Of a stretch of 8,031 bases of DNA, positions 1-5,468 are shown one piece after another. A program made the position numbers and the translations under genes. The notes below the pieces were generated by a model, which had not been told where the DNA came from, did no database searches, and worked only from the letters and a program-made list of their open reading frames with translations. Source of the DNA: Candidatus Omnitrophota bacterium (lineage in GTDB: Bacteria; Omnitrophota; Gorgyraeia; Duberdicusellales; 4484-171); assembly GCA_030601015.1 (NCBI GenBank), contig JAUVUO010000050.1:1-8031 (forward strand), read 5' to 3'. Numbering within the stretch: the first letter of the stretch is position 1; each line of letters opens with the position of its first letter.

Positions 1-75
1 AACGCTAGCCCTTCGGATGATTTAAGAAAAGATATGAAAGAATCAATTGATGAAGGTATAAATAAAAGCAGATAA
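1..75 (+). CDS. C-terminal end of an unidentified protein (partial)
   Basis: Frame 1 is open from the window edge to a TAA at 73-75 and encodes 24 visible residues, beginning NASPSDDLRKDMKE and ending in INKSR. The stretch is polar, charged and helix-prone, and its AT-rich codons match the rest of the window. No domain can be recognised from so short a piece. The stop codon lies inside the left arm of the GC-rich palindrome at 69-148, so the final codons may derive from that element. The open frame and its codon style support a real gene end, but a chance open frame of this length cannot be excluded. Confidence 0.5.
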   Translation, partial: NASPSDDLRKDMKESIDEGINKSR

Positions 76-148
76 CCACTTCATCCACCTGACCGTTACC
101 CGCGCCGAATACGGCGCGTGCACCGGCAGGTGATGTCGATGTTATCTG
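69..148. repeat. GC-rich nested imperfect palindrome (REP/MITE-like)
   Basis: The two halves pair in several blocks. CAGATAAC (69-76) matches GTTATCTG (141-148). CAT (82-84) matches ATG (133-135) across a bulged C. CACCTG (86-91) matches CAGGTG (127-132). CCG (93-95) matches CGG (124-126). The core is CGCGCCG (101-107), loop AATA, CGGCGCG (112-118). By hand count 33 of the 47 bases at 86-132 are G or C, while the flanks are strongly AT-rich. The + strand is followed by an A-rich run, so it is not a + strand terminator. On the - strand the hairpin would be followed by a CTTTTATTT tract, so a terminator for a - strand transcript is possible. The shape also fits a repetitive extragenic palindrome or a small palindromic mobile element. 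No transposase is nearby. Confidence 0.75.
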
Positions 149-401
149 AAAATAAAAAAAAAATAATTCAATAAAAAAATACAACAATCCTGAAAAGGAT
201 AAGGATGACGTTGTTTGATTTGTTGATTTTATTTAAAAAGATAGGACACGTTGTTTTAAACATGAATTTATTTTTCTTTTCCTATAAAGAATAGAATATA
301 TCTAATATTTGTAAAGTGTGTGGGCAAATAGTAAACAGGAGAAACCCGGGGCAAAGAGATATAATGATGAATAATTATAGTAGTTGTTCCCGGCTATTAA
401 T
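149..401. other. AT-rich intergenic region without a convincing gene
   Basis: Together with the palindrome, this makes about 325 bases between the partial CDS and the DUF3820 gene. It holds A-runs at 150-180 and a small hairpin, ATCCT (187-191), loop GAAA, AGGAT (196-200), enclosed by ACAAC (181-185) and GTTGT (210-214). The 9-mer ACGTTGTTT occurs twice, at 208-216 and 248-256. A purine-rich AACAGGAG lies at 334-341 and a TATAAT at 360-365. No + strand reading frame of useful length is present; the longest starts give about 10-13 codons. No tRNA or known RNA family was recognised. Confidence 0.6.
360..365 (+). promoter_or_regulatory. Possible -10 element for the DUF3820 gene
   Basis: A perfect TATAAT sits at 360-365. 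No good -35 box is found 16-18 bases upstream (around 337-342 the sequence is AGGAGA), and there is no extended TGn. Transcription from here would start near 372 and leave only about 30 bases before the ATG at 402. In AT-rich DNA a lone TATAAT is weak evidence. Confidence 0.25.
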
Positions 402-623
402 ATGATGTTTCCGGATAAAGAATACCTGATTAAGCTGGTACGCGCACGTATGCAGTTCGGCAAATATAAGGGCAGGTTGCTGCTCGATTTACCGGAGACG
501 TACATCGTCTGGATGGCAAGCAAGGGGTTTAAGGATGATTCGTTGGGAAAAATGCTGCAAACTGTTTATGAGATTCAGCTGAACGGCTTGGAATATCTGC
601 TGGAACCTCTCAGAGAAAAATAG
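402..623 (+). CDS. DUF3820 family small protein
   Basis: The product is 73 residues from the ATG at 402. It matches the DUF3820 pattern as I know it: a short helical lead, FGKYKGR (19-25), then LLDLPETYIVW (27-37), SKGF (40-43), LG (48-49), and the closing helix with YEIQLNGLEYLLEPL (56-70). In Gammaproteobacteria the family is annotated as a putative quorum-sensing-regulated virulence factor, but its biochemical role is not established. The start is uncertain. TTG at 384 and ATG at 402 or 405 are all in frame and none has a clear Shine-Dalgarno sequence. I chose 402 because family members begin only about 15 residues before the FGKYKG motif. GC over 421-620 is 92 of 200 by hand count, well above the next gene, which suggests acquisition from a higher-GC donor. 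The family call is fairly secure; function is unknown. Confidence 0.85.
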   Translation: MMFPDKEYLIKLVRARMQFGKYKGRLLLDLPETYIVWMASKGFKDDSLGKMLQTVYEIQLNGLEYLLEPLREK

Positions 624-669
624 GAAAACGCAGTCAGGTGTGGTAAAAATTTTTTACATTAGGCCTCTA

Positions 670-697
670 TTGACATCTCTAAGTGTAATGGTATCAT
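670..697 (+). promoter_or_regulatory. Sigma-70 type promoter, extended -10, for the vanZ-like/acyl-CoA ligase/rluA operon
   Basis: TTGACA at 670-675 is a perfect -35 box. After a 16-base spacer comes TATCAT at 692-697, preceded by TGG (689-691), an extended -10 motif. Transcription would start near 704, about 40 bases before the ATG at 745. This is the best promoter match in the window and it separates the DUF3820 gene from the operon that follows. Confidence 0.7.
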
Positions 698-744
698 TTT
701 TAAGCAGAGACTTATTTGTAGATTAAATACGGGATTTAGTGATA

Positions 745-1104
745 ATGAATATTATAAAAAAATGTAAAATAATACTATTTTCTTGGTATTCGGTGATATT
801 GTGTTCTGTTTTTATTGTTTTATTATCTGTTTTACCGGTAACTGTTCCTGAAGGGATATCTTTTCCGTTTTTTGATAAGGCTGCTCATAGTATAATGTAT
901 TTAGTTCTCTCTTTTTTGGCAACTAATACCTTATATTTAAAAAACAATAGAAAACCCAAATTAAGAGGAATTTTATATGCTTTTTCTTTGGGTTTAGTAG
1001 TAGAAATAATACAATATTTCCTACCGTATCGAGACTATGAGTTGTTAGACATTTGGTTTAATTTATTGGGAAGTTATATCGGCAGTTTAATTGTTTTTGT
1101 ATAA
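745..1104 (+). CDS. VanZ-like family membrane protein
   Basis: The product is about 119 residues with roughly four hydrophobic segments, near residues 9-31, 48-66, 73-93 and 102-118. It has the conserved polar pattern of VanZ-like proteins: DKAAH (44-48) with Y52 ahead of the second segment, E87 and Q90 in the third, R96 in the following loop, then D102, N106 and G109 in the last. VanZ-like proteins are integral membrane proteins. The founding member gives low-level teicoplanin resistance, but most chromosomal relatives have no proven role, and resistance should not be inferred here. I prefer the ATG at 745 over the in-frame GTG at 739 because the only purine-rich stretch, GGGA at 731-734, is 10 bases from the ATG and just 4 from the GTG. 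It is the first gene after the promoter at 670-697 and lies about 40 bases before an acyl-CoA ligase. Confidence 0.85.
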   Translation: MNIIKKCKIILFSWYSVILCSVFIVLLSVLPVTVPEGISFPFFDKAAHSIMYLVLSFLATNTLYLKNNRKPKLRGILYAFSLGLVVEIIQYFLPYRDYELLDIWFNLLGSYIGSLIVFV

Positions 1105-1143
1105 TGTTATTCTAAAAATAAATTAAATTATGGAGAAATTGTT

Positions 1144-2697
1144 ATGGAAAAAGGAAATGATAACCTAGTAAATATTCTTGATGAAAGTTCAAAAAAATTT
1201 CCTCAAAAGACAGCTTTGGTTTTTGGGGCTAAGAAAATTAAATATAGAGAATTGGCCGTTCAAACTAAAAAACTAGCATCCGCGTTGTATGATTTGGGGG
1301 TAAGAGAATATGATAAAGTCGCGATTTGGCTGCCTCACTGTCCTGAATTTATTTATTCATTCTTTGCTGTTTTAAGGTTAAACGCTACAGTAGTCCCTAT
1401 AAATACGATGTTTAAAAGAGAGGAAGCCAGGTATGTAACAGAAGACGCTTCATGCAAAATATTGTTTTGTTCTATTGATAAACTTGAGGATAGCAAAAAT
1501 ATATTGTCGAGAGAAAATAACCTCAACCATTTAATAGTTCTTACCGCACCTTCAGATGACGGATCTATTATAGATTTTAATATGTTAATAAATAAATCTG
1601 AAGAGCATAGAGATAGTGTTGATATAAAAGATGATGATTTGGCTGAGATAGTTTATACATCCGGCACCACAGGTAGGCCAAAAGGCGCTTGTTTAAGTCA
1701 TAAAAATATCCTTTCTAACATAAAAGATTGTTCTAAAGTCGTTAATTTTAGAAAAAATGATTGTTTCATTTGTATTTTGCCTTTATTCCATTCCTTTTCT
1801 TCGACAGTATGTATGCTGCTTCCTTTATTTTTGGGCTCAACTATTGTAATTATGAGATCAGTAAGGCCATTTAAAAGAGTAATTAGGTCAATTATGAAAA
1901 ATAGGGTTACGATTTTTATGGGTGTCCCTTCAATTTTTAATATTTTAGCATCCGCTAAATTGTCGCCGATAAAAAGATTACTAAACATTTTTATGAATCC
2001 TGTAAGATTTTATATTTCCGGAGCAGCTGCTTTACCGGATTTCGTAGTTGAAAAGTTCGAAAAAAAATTTAAACGGCCGCTTCTTCAGGGGTATGGCCTT
2101 ACGGAAGCATCACCGGTGGTTTCATTAAGCCCTTTAAATAGAACCAGAAAAATAGGTTCGGTAGGTAAAGCTTTACAATCTGTTGAGGTTAAGGTCATAG
2201 ATAAAGAAGGGAACTCCCTTCCTCCAGGGGAAATAGGTGAAATTCTGGTAAAAGGCCTTAACGTTATGAAAGGTTATTATAATCTCGAAAAAGAAACCGG
2301 GGATATTTTAAAAGACGGCTGGTTGTTTACAGGTGATCTAGCCAAAATTGATAAAGATGGCAACATATATATAATGGGAAGGCTAAAAGAGATGATTAAT
2401 GTCAGAGGTTTTAATGTTTATCCTCGGGAAATAGAAGACCTTCTTTACAGAATTCCTAAAGTAAAAGAAACTGCTGTAGTAGGGGTGTTTCACCGGCATA
2501 GAGGAGAGGTTCCAATAGCTTTTATAGTTAAAGAAAATGATTTAGAAGAAAAAGAATTGATGAGGTACTTGAAATCTAATTTAGCGGCATATAAAATTCC
2601 TTTAAAAATAATTTTTAAAGAAAATTTACCAAAAAATGCGACAGGGAAAATATTAAAAAGAGTTTTGAAAGAGGAGATAGAGGGAGTTTTTAAATGA
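1144..2697 (+). CDS. Long-chain fatty acyl-CoA ligase (AMP-binding enzyme)
   Basis: This 517-residue member of the ANL (adenylate-forming) superfamily is full length. Such enzymes activate a carboxylate with ATP to an acyl-AMP and transfer it to CoA. Visible motifs are the P-loop YTSGTTGRPKG (171-181), LPLFHSFS (212-219), the A5 motif GYGLTEASP (316-324), the GDLA motif (397-400) with ATP-ribose aspartate D398, GRLKEMI (412-418) and RGFNVYPREIE (421-431), and the C-terminal NATGK with catalytic lysine K502. The motif set is complete, so it should be active. The overall pattern fits fatty acyl-CoA ligases of the FadD type, but substrate chain length cannot be read from sequence. GGAG (1132-1135) stands 8 bases before the ATG. 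Its stop overlaps the next start (ATGA), so it is probably translationally coupled to the pseudouridine synthase. No beta-oxidation genes are in view, so the role may be fatty acid salvage or lipid remodelling. Confidence 0.93.
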   Translation: MEKGNDNLVNILDESSKKFPQKTALVFGAKKIKYRELAVQTKKLASALYDLGVREYDKVAIWLPHCPEFIYSFFAVLRLNATVVPINTMFKREEARYVTEDASCKILFCSIDKLEDSKNILSRENNLNHLIVLTAPSDDGSIIDFNMLINKSEEHRDSVDIKDDDLAEIVYTSGTTGRPKGACLSHKNILSNIKDCSKVVNFRKNDCFICILPLFHSFSSTVCMLLPLFLGSTIVIMRSVRPFKRVIRSIMKNRVTIFMGVPSIFNILASAKLSPIKRLLNIFMNPVRFYISGAAALPDFVVEKFEKKFKRPLLQGYGLTEASPVVSLSPLNRTRKIGSVGKALQSVEVKVIDKEGNSLPPGEIGEILVKGLNVMKGYYNLEKETGDILKDGWLFTGDLAKIDKDGNIYIMGRLKEMINVRGFNVYPREIEDLLYRIPKVKETAVVGVFHRHRGEVPIAFIVKENDLEEKELMRYLKSNLAAYKIPLKIIFKENLPKNATGKILKRVLKEEIEGVFK

Positions 2698-3356
2698 ATA
2701 AACCTTTTGAAATAGTTTTTAATGATGAATATCTAGTTGTAATTAACAAAATAGCCAAGATTTTGGTCCAACCAACAACGAATGAAAAGAAAAACACTTT
2801 AACCACACTTTTGGCGAAACATTTAGGTTCTAAAGTTTTCCCTTGCCATAGGTTAGATAAAGAAACTACAGGATTAATCGTTTACGCTAAAAAAAGTCAA
2901 GTTCAAACCGATATTATGAGACAGTTTCAGAAAGGGGAAGTTTTTAAAAAATATATCGCCTTTATCCGAGGACATTTAAAAGGGAAAAAAGGATTGTTGG
3001 ATGAATATATAATAGATAAAGATGGAGTAAAGTTTGGAGAAAAAGAAAAAAAAGCAAAAACTGTTTATAAAGTATTGAAGCTTTTTGAATATTTTAGTGT
3101 ACTTGAATTAAAACCATTGACCGGCAGAACAAATCAGTTAAGAATTCAGCTTGCCAAGATTGGCCATCCAATATTAGGAGAAGACAAATATGCTTTTAGA
3201 CGGGATTTTGAAATTAAATTTAAAAGAACAGCATTACATGTTTTTTATTTAAGTTTCATTCATCCTGCCAGTAGAGATAGGGTTGAATTAAAGATACCTT
3301 GGGCAACGGACATGAAAAATTTTTTGGAGGTTAATTTTAATGTTTTGGTTGAATGA
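2694..3356 (+). CDS. RluA-family pseudouridine synthase
   Basis: The 220-residue protein is a cytoplasmic RNA uridine isomerase of the RluA/RsuA-like superfamily, here a catalytic domain without an N-terminal S4 domain. It opens with the usual strand and NK lead (LVVINK, 14-19), then the catalytic motif HRLDKETTGLIVYAKK (52-67) with nucleophile D55, KKYIAFIRG (85-93), and GRTNQLRIQ (144-152) followed by GHPILGEDKY (157-166). Most relatives have GRT/SHQ at 144-148; here the histidine is asparagine (N147) and the final H is Q152. GGGAG (2682-2686) lies 7 bases before the ATG, inside the upstream gene, and the ATG overlaps that gene's TGA. The target site, whether 23S rRNA or tRNA, cannot be told from sequence. 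It is probably the last gene of the operon, since a new promoter follows. Confidence 0.93.
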   Translation: MNKPFEIVFNDEYLVVINKIAKILVQPTTNEKKNTLTTLLAKHLGSKVFPCHRLDKETTGLIVYAKKSQVQTDIMRQFQKGEVFKKYIAFIRGHLKGKKGLLDEYIIDKDGVKFGEKEKKAKTVYKVLKLFEYFSVLELKPLTGRTNQLRIQLAKIGHPILGEDKYAFRRDFEIKFKRTALHVFYLSFIHPASRDRVELKIPWATDMKNFLEVNFNVLVE

Positions 3357-3362
3357 AGGAAT

Positions 3363-3389
3363 TTGATTTTTTTTGAAAAATGATATAAT
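3363..3389 (+). promoter_or_regulatory. Extended -10 promoter for the ybgC-like/DUF192 unit
   Basis: TGATATAAT at 3381-3389 is a perfect extended -10 (TGn + TATAAT). TTGATT at 3363-3368 can serve as -35 with a short 15-base spacer, which is tolerated when the extended -10 is present. Transcription would start near 3396, inside the dyad at 3390-3416. Confidence 0.6.
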
Positions 3390-3416
3390 GGAAATGTTTC
3401 GAAATAAAACATTTCC
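3390..3416. promoter_or_regulatory. Perfect 10-bp inverted repeat at the predicted transcription start
   Basis: GGAAATGTTT (3390-3399) is exactly complementary to AAACATTTCC (3407-3416) across a 7-base loop. The inner TTTCGAAA (3397-3404) is itself palindromic. The dyad begins directly after the -10 box, where a repressor would block initiation. It could equally be a 5'-UTR hairpin. It has no T-tract after it, so it is a poor terminator. It ends 16 bases before the ATG at 3433. Confidence 0.5.
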
Positions 3417-3432
3417 TAAATATGATTAATTT

Positions 3433-3819
3433 ATGCATGAATTGAACAAAAAAATATATTATCATGACACGGATTGCGGAGGAGTAGTTTATTACGCGAA
3501 TTACCTTAGATATTTCGAGGAAGGCAGGACAGAGTATTTAAACGCCAAAGGTGTTGATATCAATCAGTTGAGCGAACAAGATACTGTATTTGTGGTAAGG
3601 AGAGTTGAAGTTGATTACAAATTTCCAGCTAGATACGGAGACAATTTAATAATCTTATCGGAAATTTTAAATATTAAAAAAGCTTCAATAGAGTTTGCTC
3701 AAGATATAGTAAAGGAAACTAAACTTTTAATAAGAGCAAAGATAGAGTTAGTGTGTGTAAATTATTCTTTCCGTCCAAAGAAAATTCCTGAGGAGATAAT
3801 TAAATGTCTAAAAGAGTAA
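3433..3819 (+). CDS. ybgC: YbgC-like acyl-CoA thioesterase (4HBT hotdog fold)
   Basis: The 128-residue protein has the signature of the 4-hydroxybenzoyl-CoA thioesterase family, YbgC branch: YYHDTDCGGVVYYANYLRYFE (9-29), with D14 at the expected catalytic aspartate, then EEGRTEYL (29-36) and the hotdog strands VRRVEVDYKFPARYGD (55-70). YbgC enzymes hydrolyse acyl-CoAs in the cytoplasm, and in proteobacteria the gene is linked to tol-pal, which is not seen here. The position often held by H in VYHA is Y21, a common variant. The start is fixed: an in-frame TAA at 3427-3429 precedes the ATG by one codon. There is no Shine-Dalgarno sequence, only the hairpin-forming dyad upstream. The end overlaps the DUF192 gene by 16 bases. 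The acyl-CoA ligase two genes upstream suggests a shared acyl-CoA theme, which is inference. Confidence 0.9.
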   Translation: MHELNKKIYYHDTDCGGVVYYANYLRYFEEGRTEYLNAKGVDINQLSEQDTVFVVRRVEVDYKFPARYGDNLIILSEILNIKKASIEFAQDIVKETKLLIRAKIELVCVNYSFRPKKIPEEIIKCLKE

Positions 3820-4181
3820 ATTATAATATTTTCAATAAAAGCAGAAATAAAACCATTTGCAGTAAAGCCGAATTAGCTAATAATTATTTTTCCAGGTTAA
3901 TGGGCCTGATGTTTCGGAAAAGTTTGGGTAAAGATGAGTGTTTGGCTTTTTATAATGCCCCTTCAATTCATACTTGTTTTATGCGGTTTCCTTTAGACTT
4001 GGTTTTTTTAGATAAAGGTAAAAAAGTAATAAAACTTTGTAAAGGAATAAAACCATGGAGATTCGTTGTCAGCCGCAAATCTTACCTTACTTTAGAATTC
4101 CCTCCCAATAAAATTTCTTCAGAAAATATAGAATTAGGAGATATTTTAGAATTAGTCCCCAACAATACCGCTAAAGTGTAA
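3804..4181 (+). CDS. DUF192 family protein
   Basis: The 125-residue protein matches DUF192: SRLMGLMFRKSL (30-41), DECLAFYN (44-51), the core HTCFMRFPLDLVFLDK (56-71), KVIKL (74-78) and the closing LEFP (97-100) and LGDILEL (111-117). Many family members have FWMKN before the LD pair; this one has the FMRFPLD variant. Molecular function is not established. Some members are exported, but no signal peptide is visible here and the N-terminus is polar and basic, so a cytoplasmic location is likely. AGGAG (3791-3795) is 8 bases before the ATG, within the end of the thioesterase gene. The 16-base frame overlap points to coupled translation. It ends the short unit that starts at 3363. Confidence 0.88.
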   Translation: MSKRVNYNIFNKSRNKTICSKAELANNYFSRLMGLMFRKSLGKDECLAFYNAPSIHTCFMRFPLDLVFLDKGKKVIKLCKGIKPWRFVVSRKSYLTLEFPPNKISSENIELGDILELVPNNTAKV

Positions 4182-4186
4182 TTATA

Positions 4187-4221
4187 TGCGAAACGGTGAA
4201 TTGTAATTACAAGTGCGAAAC
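4187..4221. repeat. 12-bp perfect palindrome flanked by direct repeats
   Basis: TTGTAATTACAA (4201-4212) is a perfect palindrome. The 8-mer TGCGAAAC occurs on each side of it, at 4187-4194 and 4214-4221. The group lies between the DUF192 stop and the argC promoter, about 20 bases before the -35 box. It may be a regulator binding site for the arg operon. Confidence 0.45.
4197..4210. promoter_or_regulatory. Weak ArgR-box-like site upstream of argC promoter
   Basis: TGAATTGTAATTAC agrees at 11 of 14 positions with the ARG box core TGAATWWWWATTCA. It overlaps the palindrome at 4201-4212. In AT-rich DNA such a match is not rare; its support is its place before an arginine operon. Confidence 0.25.
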
Positions 4222-4232
4222 CCTAAATTTTA

Positions 4233-4261
4233 TTGACTCCTAGTGGGTTTTAGTTTATTAT
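4233..4261 (+). promoter_or_regulatory. Promoter of the argCJBD operon
   Basis: TTGACT (4233-4238) and TATTAT (4256-4261) are separated by an ideal 17 bases. A perfect TATAAT overlaps at 4259-4264 but would need a 20-base spacer. Transcription would start near 4268, giving a leader of about 120 AT-rich bases before argC. Confidence 0.55.
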
Positions 4262-4266
4262 AATCA

Positions 4267-4280
4267 TGAATTTAAATCTA
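4267..4280. promoter_or_regulatory. ArgR-box-like site at the predicted argC transcription start
   Basis: TGAATTTAAATCTA agrees at 12 of 14 positions with TGAATWWWWATTCA; only the last arm differs (ATCTA against ATTCA). It begins five bases after the TATTAT box, where an arginine repressor could block initiation. ArgR sites are usually paired a few bases apart, while the other candidate is about 70 bases upstream, which weakens the case. Confidence 0.35.
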
Positions 4281-4386
4281 ATTTTTGTTTATTATGTAGC
4301 AGTATTTTTTATATTTCAGGTTTTATAAATAAAAATAACGGGATTAAAAGGATTTTAAAATTTATCAATTTTAAATAGAATATAAA

Positions 4387-5409
4387 ATGAATAATAAAAT
4401 AAAAGTCGCGGTATTGGGAGCTACAGGATTTACAGGAGAAATGCTTGTTGAAATTCAACTTAATCATCCTAATGTAGAAATTAGTTATTTAGCTTCTCGT
4501 ACCCCTAACCCGGTACCTTATCATGAGTTGTTTCCACGATTTTATAAAAAAACCGATTTATATTGTGAAAATTTAAATCTCGATAAAGCCGTAAAAAATA
4601 GTGATATCTTTTTTTTATCTTTACCACATACAGTTTCAATGAGTATTGTTCCTGAACTTTTAAATAAAAAAAAGAAAATTATTGACCTTTCAGCTGATTA
4701 TCGGATTAAAAATATAAAGGAGTACAAGAAATACTATAAAACTTTTCATAAAGATAAAATTAATTTGAAAAAAGCGGTTTATGGATTACCGGAAATTAAT
4801 AAAGATTTAATTCGTGATGCTGATATTATAGCTAATCCGGGTTGTTATCCTACAGCGGTCATTCTTGCTCTTTTCCCATTACTAAAGGAAGGACTAATTA
4901 AAGATAAGGTGATAGTAGATGCTAAATCAGCAATTACAGGAGCGGGAAGAAAAGCCGTTATTGATTATCATTATTCAAATATTTCAGATAACCTTTGGGC
5001 GTATAAACCTTTTATTCACCAACATACTCCGGAGATTTTAGAGATACTGAAGAAAAATACATCTAAAAATATAGATTTAATTTTTGTTCCGCATGTCGTT
5101 GGTGTAGATGCTGGGATATACTCGACTATTTATATTTCTTTTAACAAAAAAATATTAAAAAAAGAAATTAACAGTATTTATAAAAAATATTATAAAAATT
5201 GTACATTTATACGATTATTGGATGGTTTGCCTAAACTAAAAGATGTAATAGGTACAAATTTTTGTGATATAGGCTTCGTTCTAAACAATAATGGAGAAGA
5301 TTGTGTAGTGGCATCAAGTATTGATAATCTTATTAAAGGAGCGGCCGGAGCGGCAGTACAGAACATGAATATAATGAAGGGATGGCCGGAAAGTTTAGGA
5401 TTACTATAA
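4387..5409 (+). CDS. argC: N-acetyl-gamma-glutamyl-phosphate reductase
   Basis: ArgC reduces N-acetyl-glutamyl-5-phosphate with NADPH to N-acetylglutamate semialdehyde, the third step towards ornithine, in the cytoplasm. The 340 residues match the usual type 1 length. The NAD(P)-binding start is VLGATGFTGEML (9-20). ANPGCYPTA (149-157) carries the catalytic cysteine C153. SAITGAGRKA (181-190), HQHTPEI (211-217) with the conserved histidines, and VQNMNIMKGWPE (324-335) follow. Where most type 1 enzymes have RGI after PHxxP, this one reads PHVVGVDAGI (235-244), lacking both the proline and the arginine. The start is fixed by an in-frame TAA at 4372-4374. No Shine-Dalgarno sequence is near; AAGGAT (4348-4353) is over 30 bases away, with an AT-only hairpin (4355-4362 with 4367-4374) between. 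It is the first gene of the operon, and argJ follows after 59 bases. Confidence 0.95.
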   Translation: MNNKIKVAVLGATGFTGEMLVEIQLNHPNVEISYLASRTPNPVPYHELFPRFYKKTDLYCENLNLDKAVKNSDIFFLSLPHTVSMSIVPELLNKKKKIIDLSADYRIKNIKEYKKYYKTFHKDKINLKKAVYGLPEINKDLIRDADIIANPGCYPTAVILALFPLLKEGLIKDKVIVDAKSAITGAGRKAVIDYHYSNISDNLWAYKPFIHQHTPEILEILKKNTSKNIDLIFVPHVVGVDAGIYSTIYISFNKKILKKEINSIYKKYYKNCTFIRLLDGLPKLKDVIGTNFCDIGFVLNNNGEDCVVASSIDNLIKGAAGAAVQNMNIMKGWPESLGLL

Positions 5410-5468
5410 AATATATGTAAATCAAGAATAAAATTAGTTTTTAATCAGTTTATAAAAAGAGGGTTGAT

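Noticed and set aside
5..187. Open frame of 60 residues on the - strand
   Set aside because: It runs through the palindrome and the A/T runs, has no recognisable motif, and its composition (poly-F start) is that of noncoding DNA.
302..523. Open frame of 73 residues on the - strand
   Set aside because: It is antisense to the DUF3820 gene, which has clear family motifs, and continues into the AT-rich spacer.
643..657. Hairpin GTAAAA-ATT-TTTTAC after the DUF3820 gene
   Set aside because: The stem is almost all A-T pairs, too weak for an intrinsic terminator, and runs of this type are common in AT-rich DNA.
739..1104. Glycopeptide resistance gene vanZ
   Set aside because: The family match is only to the broad VanZ-like domain and no other van genes are present; most such proteins have no resistance role.
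1698..1988. Open frame of 96 residues on the - strand
   Set aside because: It lies wholly antisense to the acyl-CoA ligase, whose motifs on both sides show the + strand frame is real.
4218..4250. AAACCC ... GGGTTT inverted repeat as a terminator for DUF192
   Set aside because: Only six pairs across a 21-base loop, overlapping the argC -35 box; not a convincing terminator.
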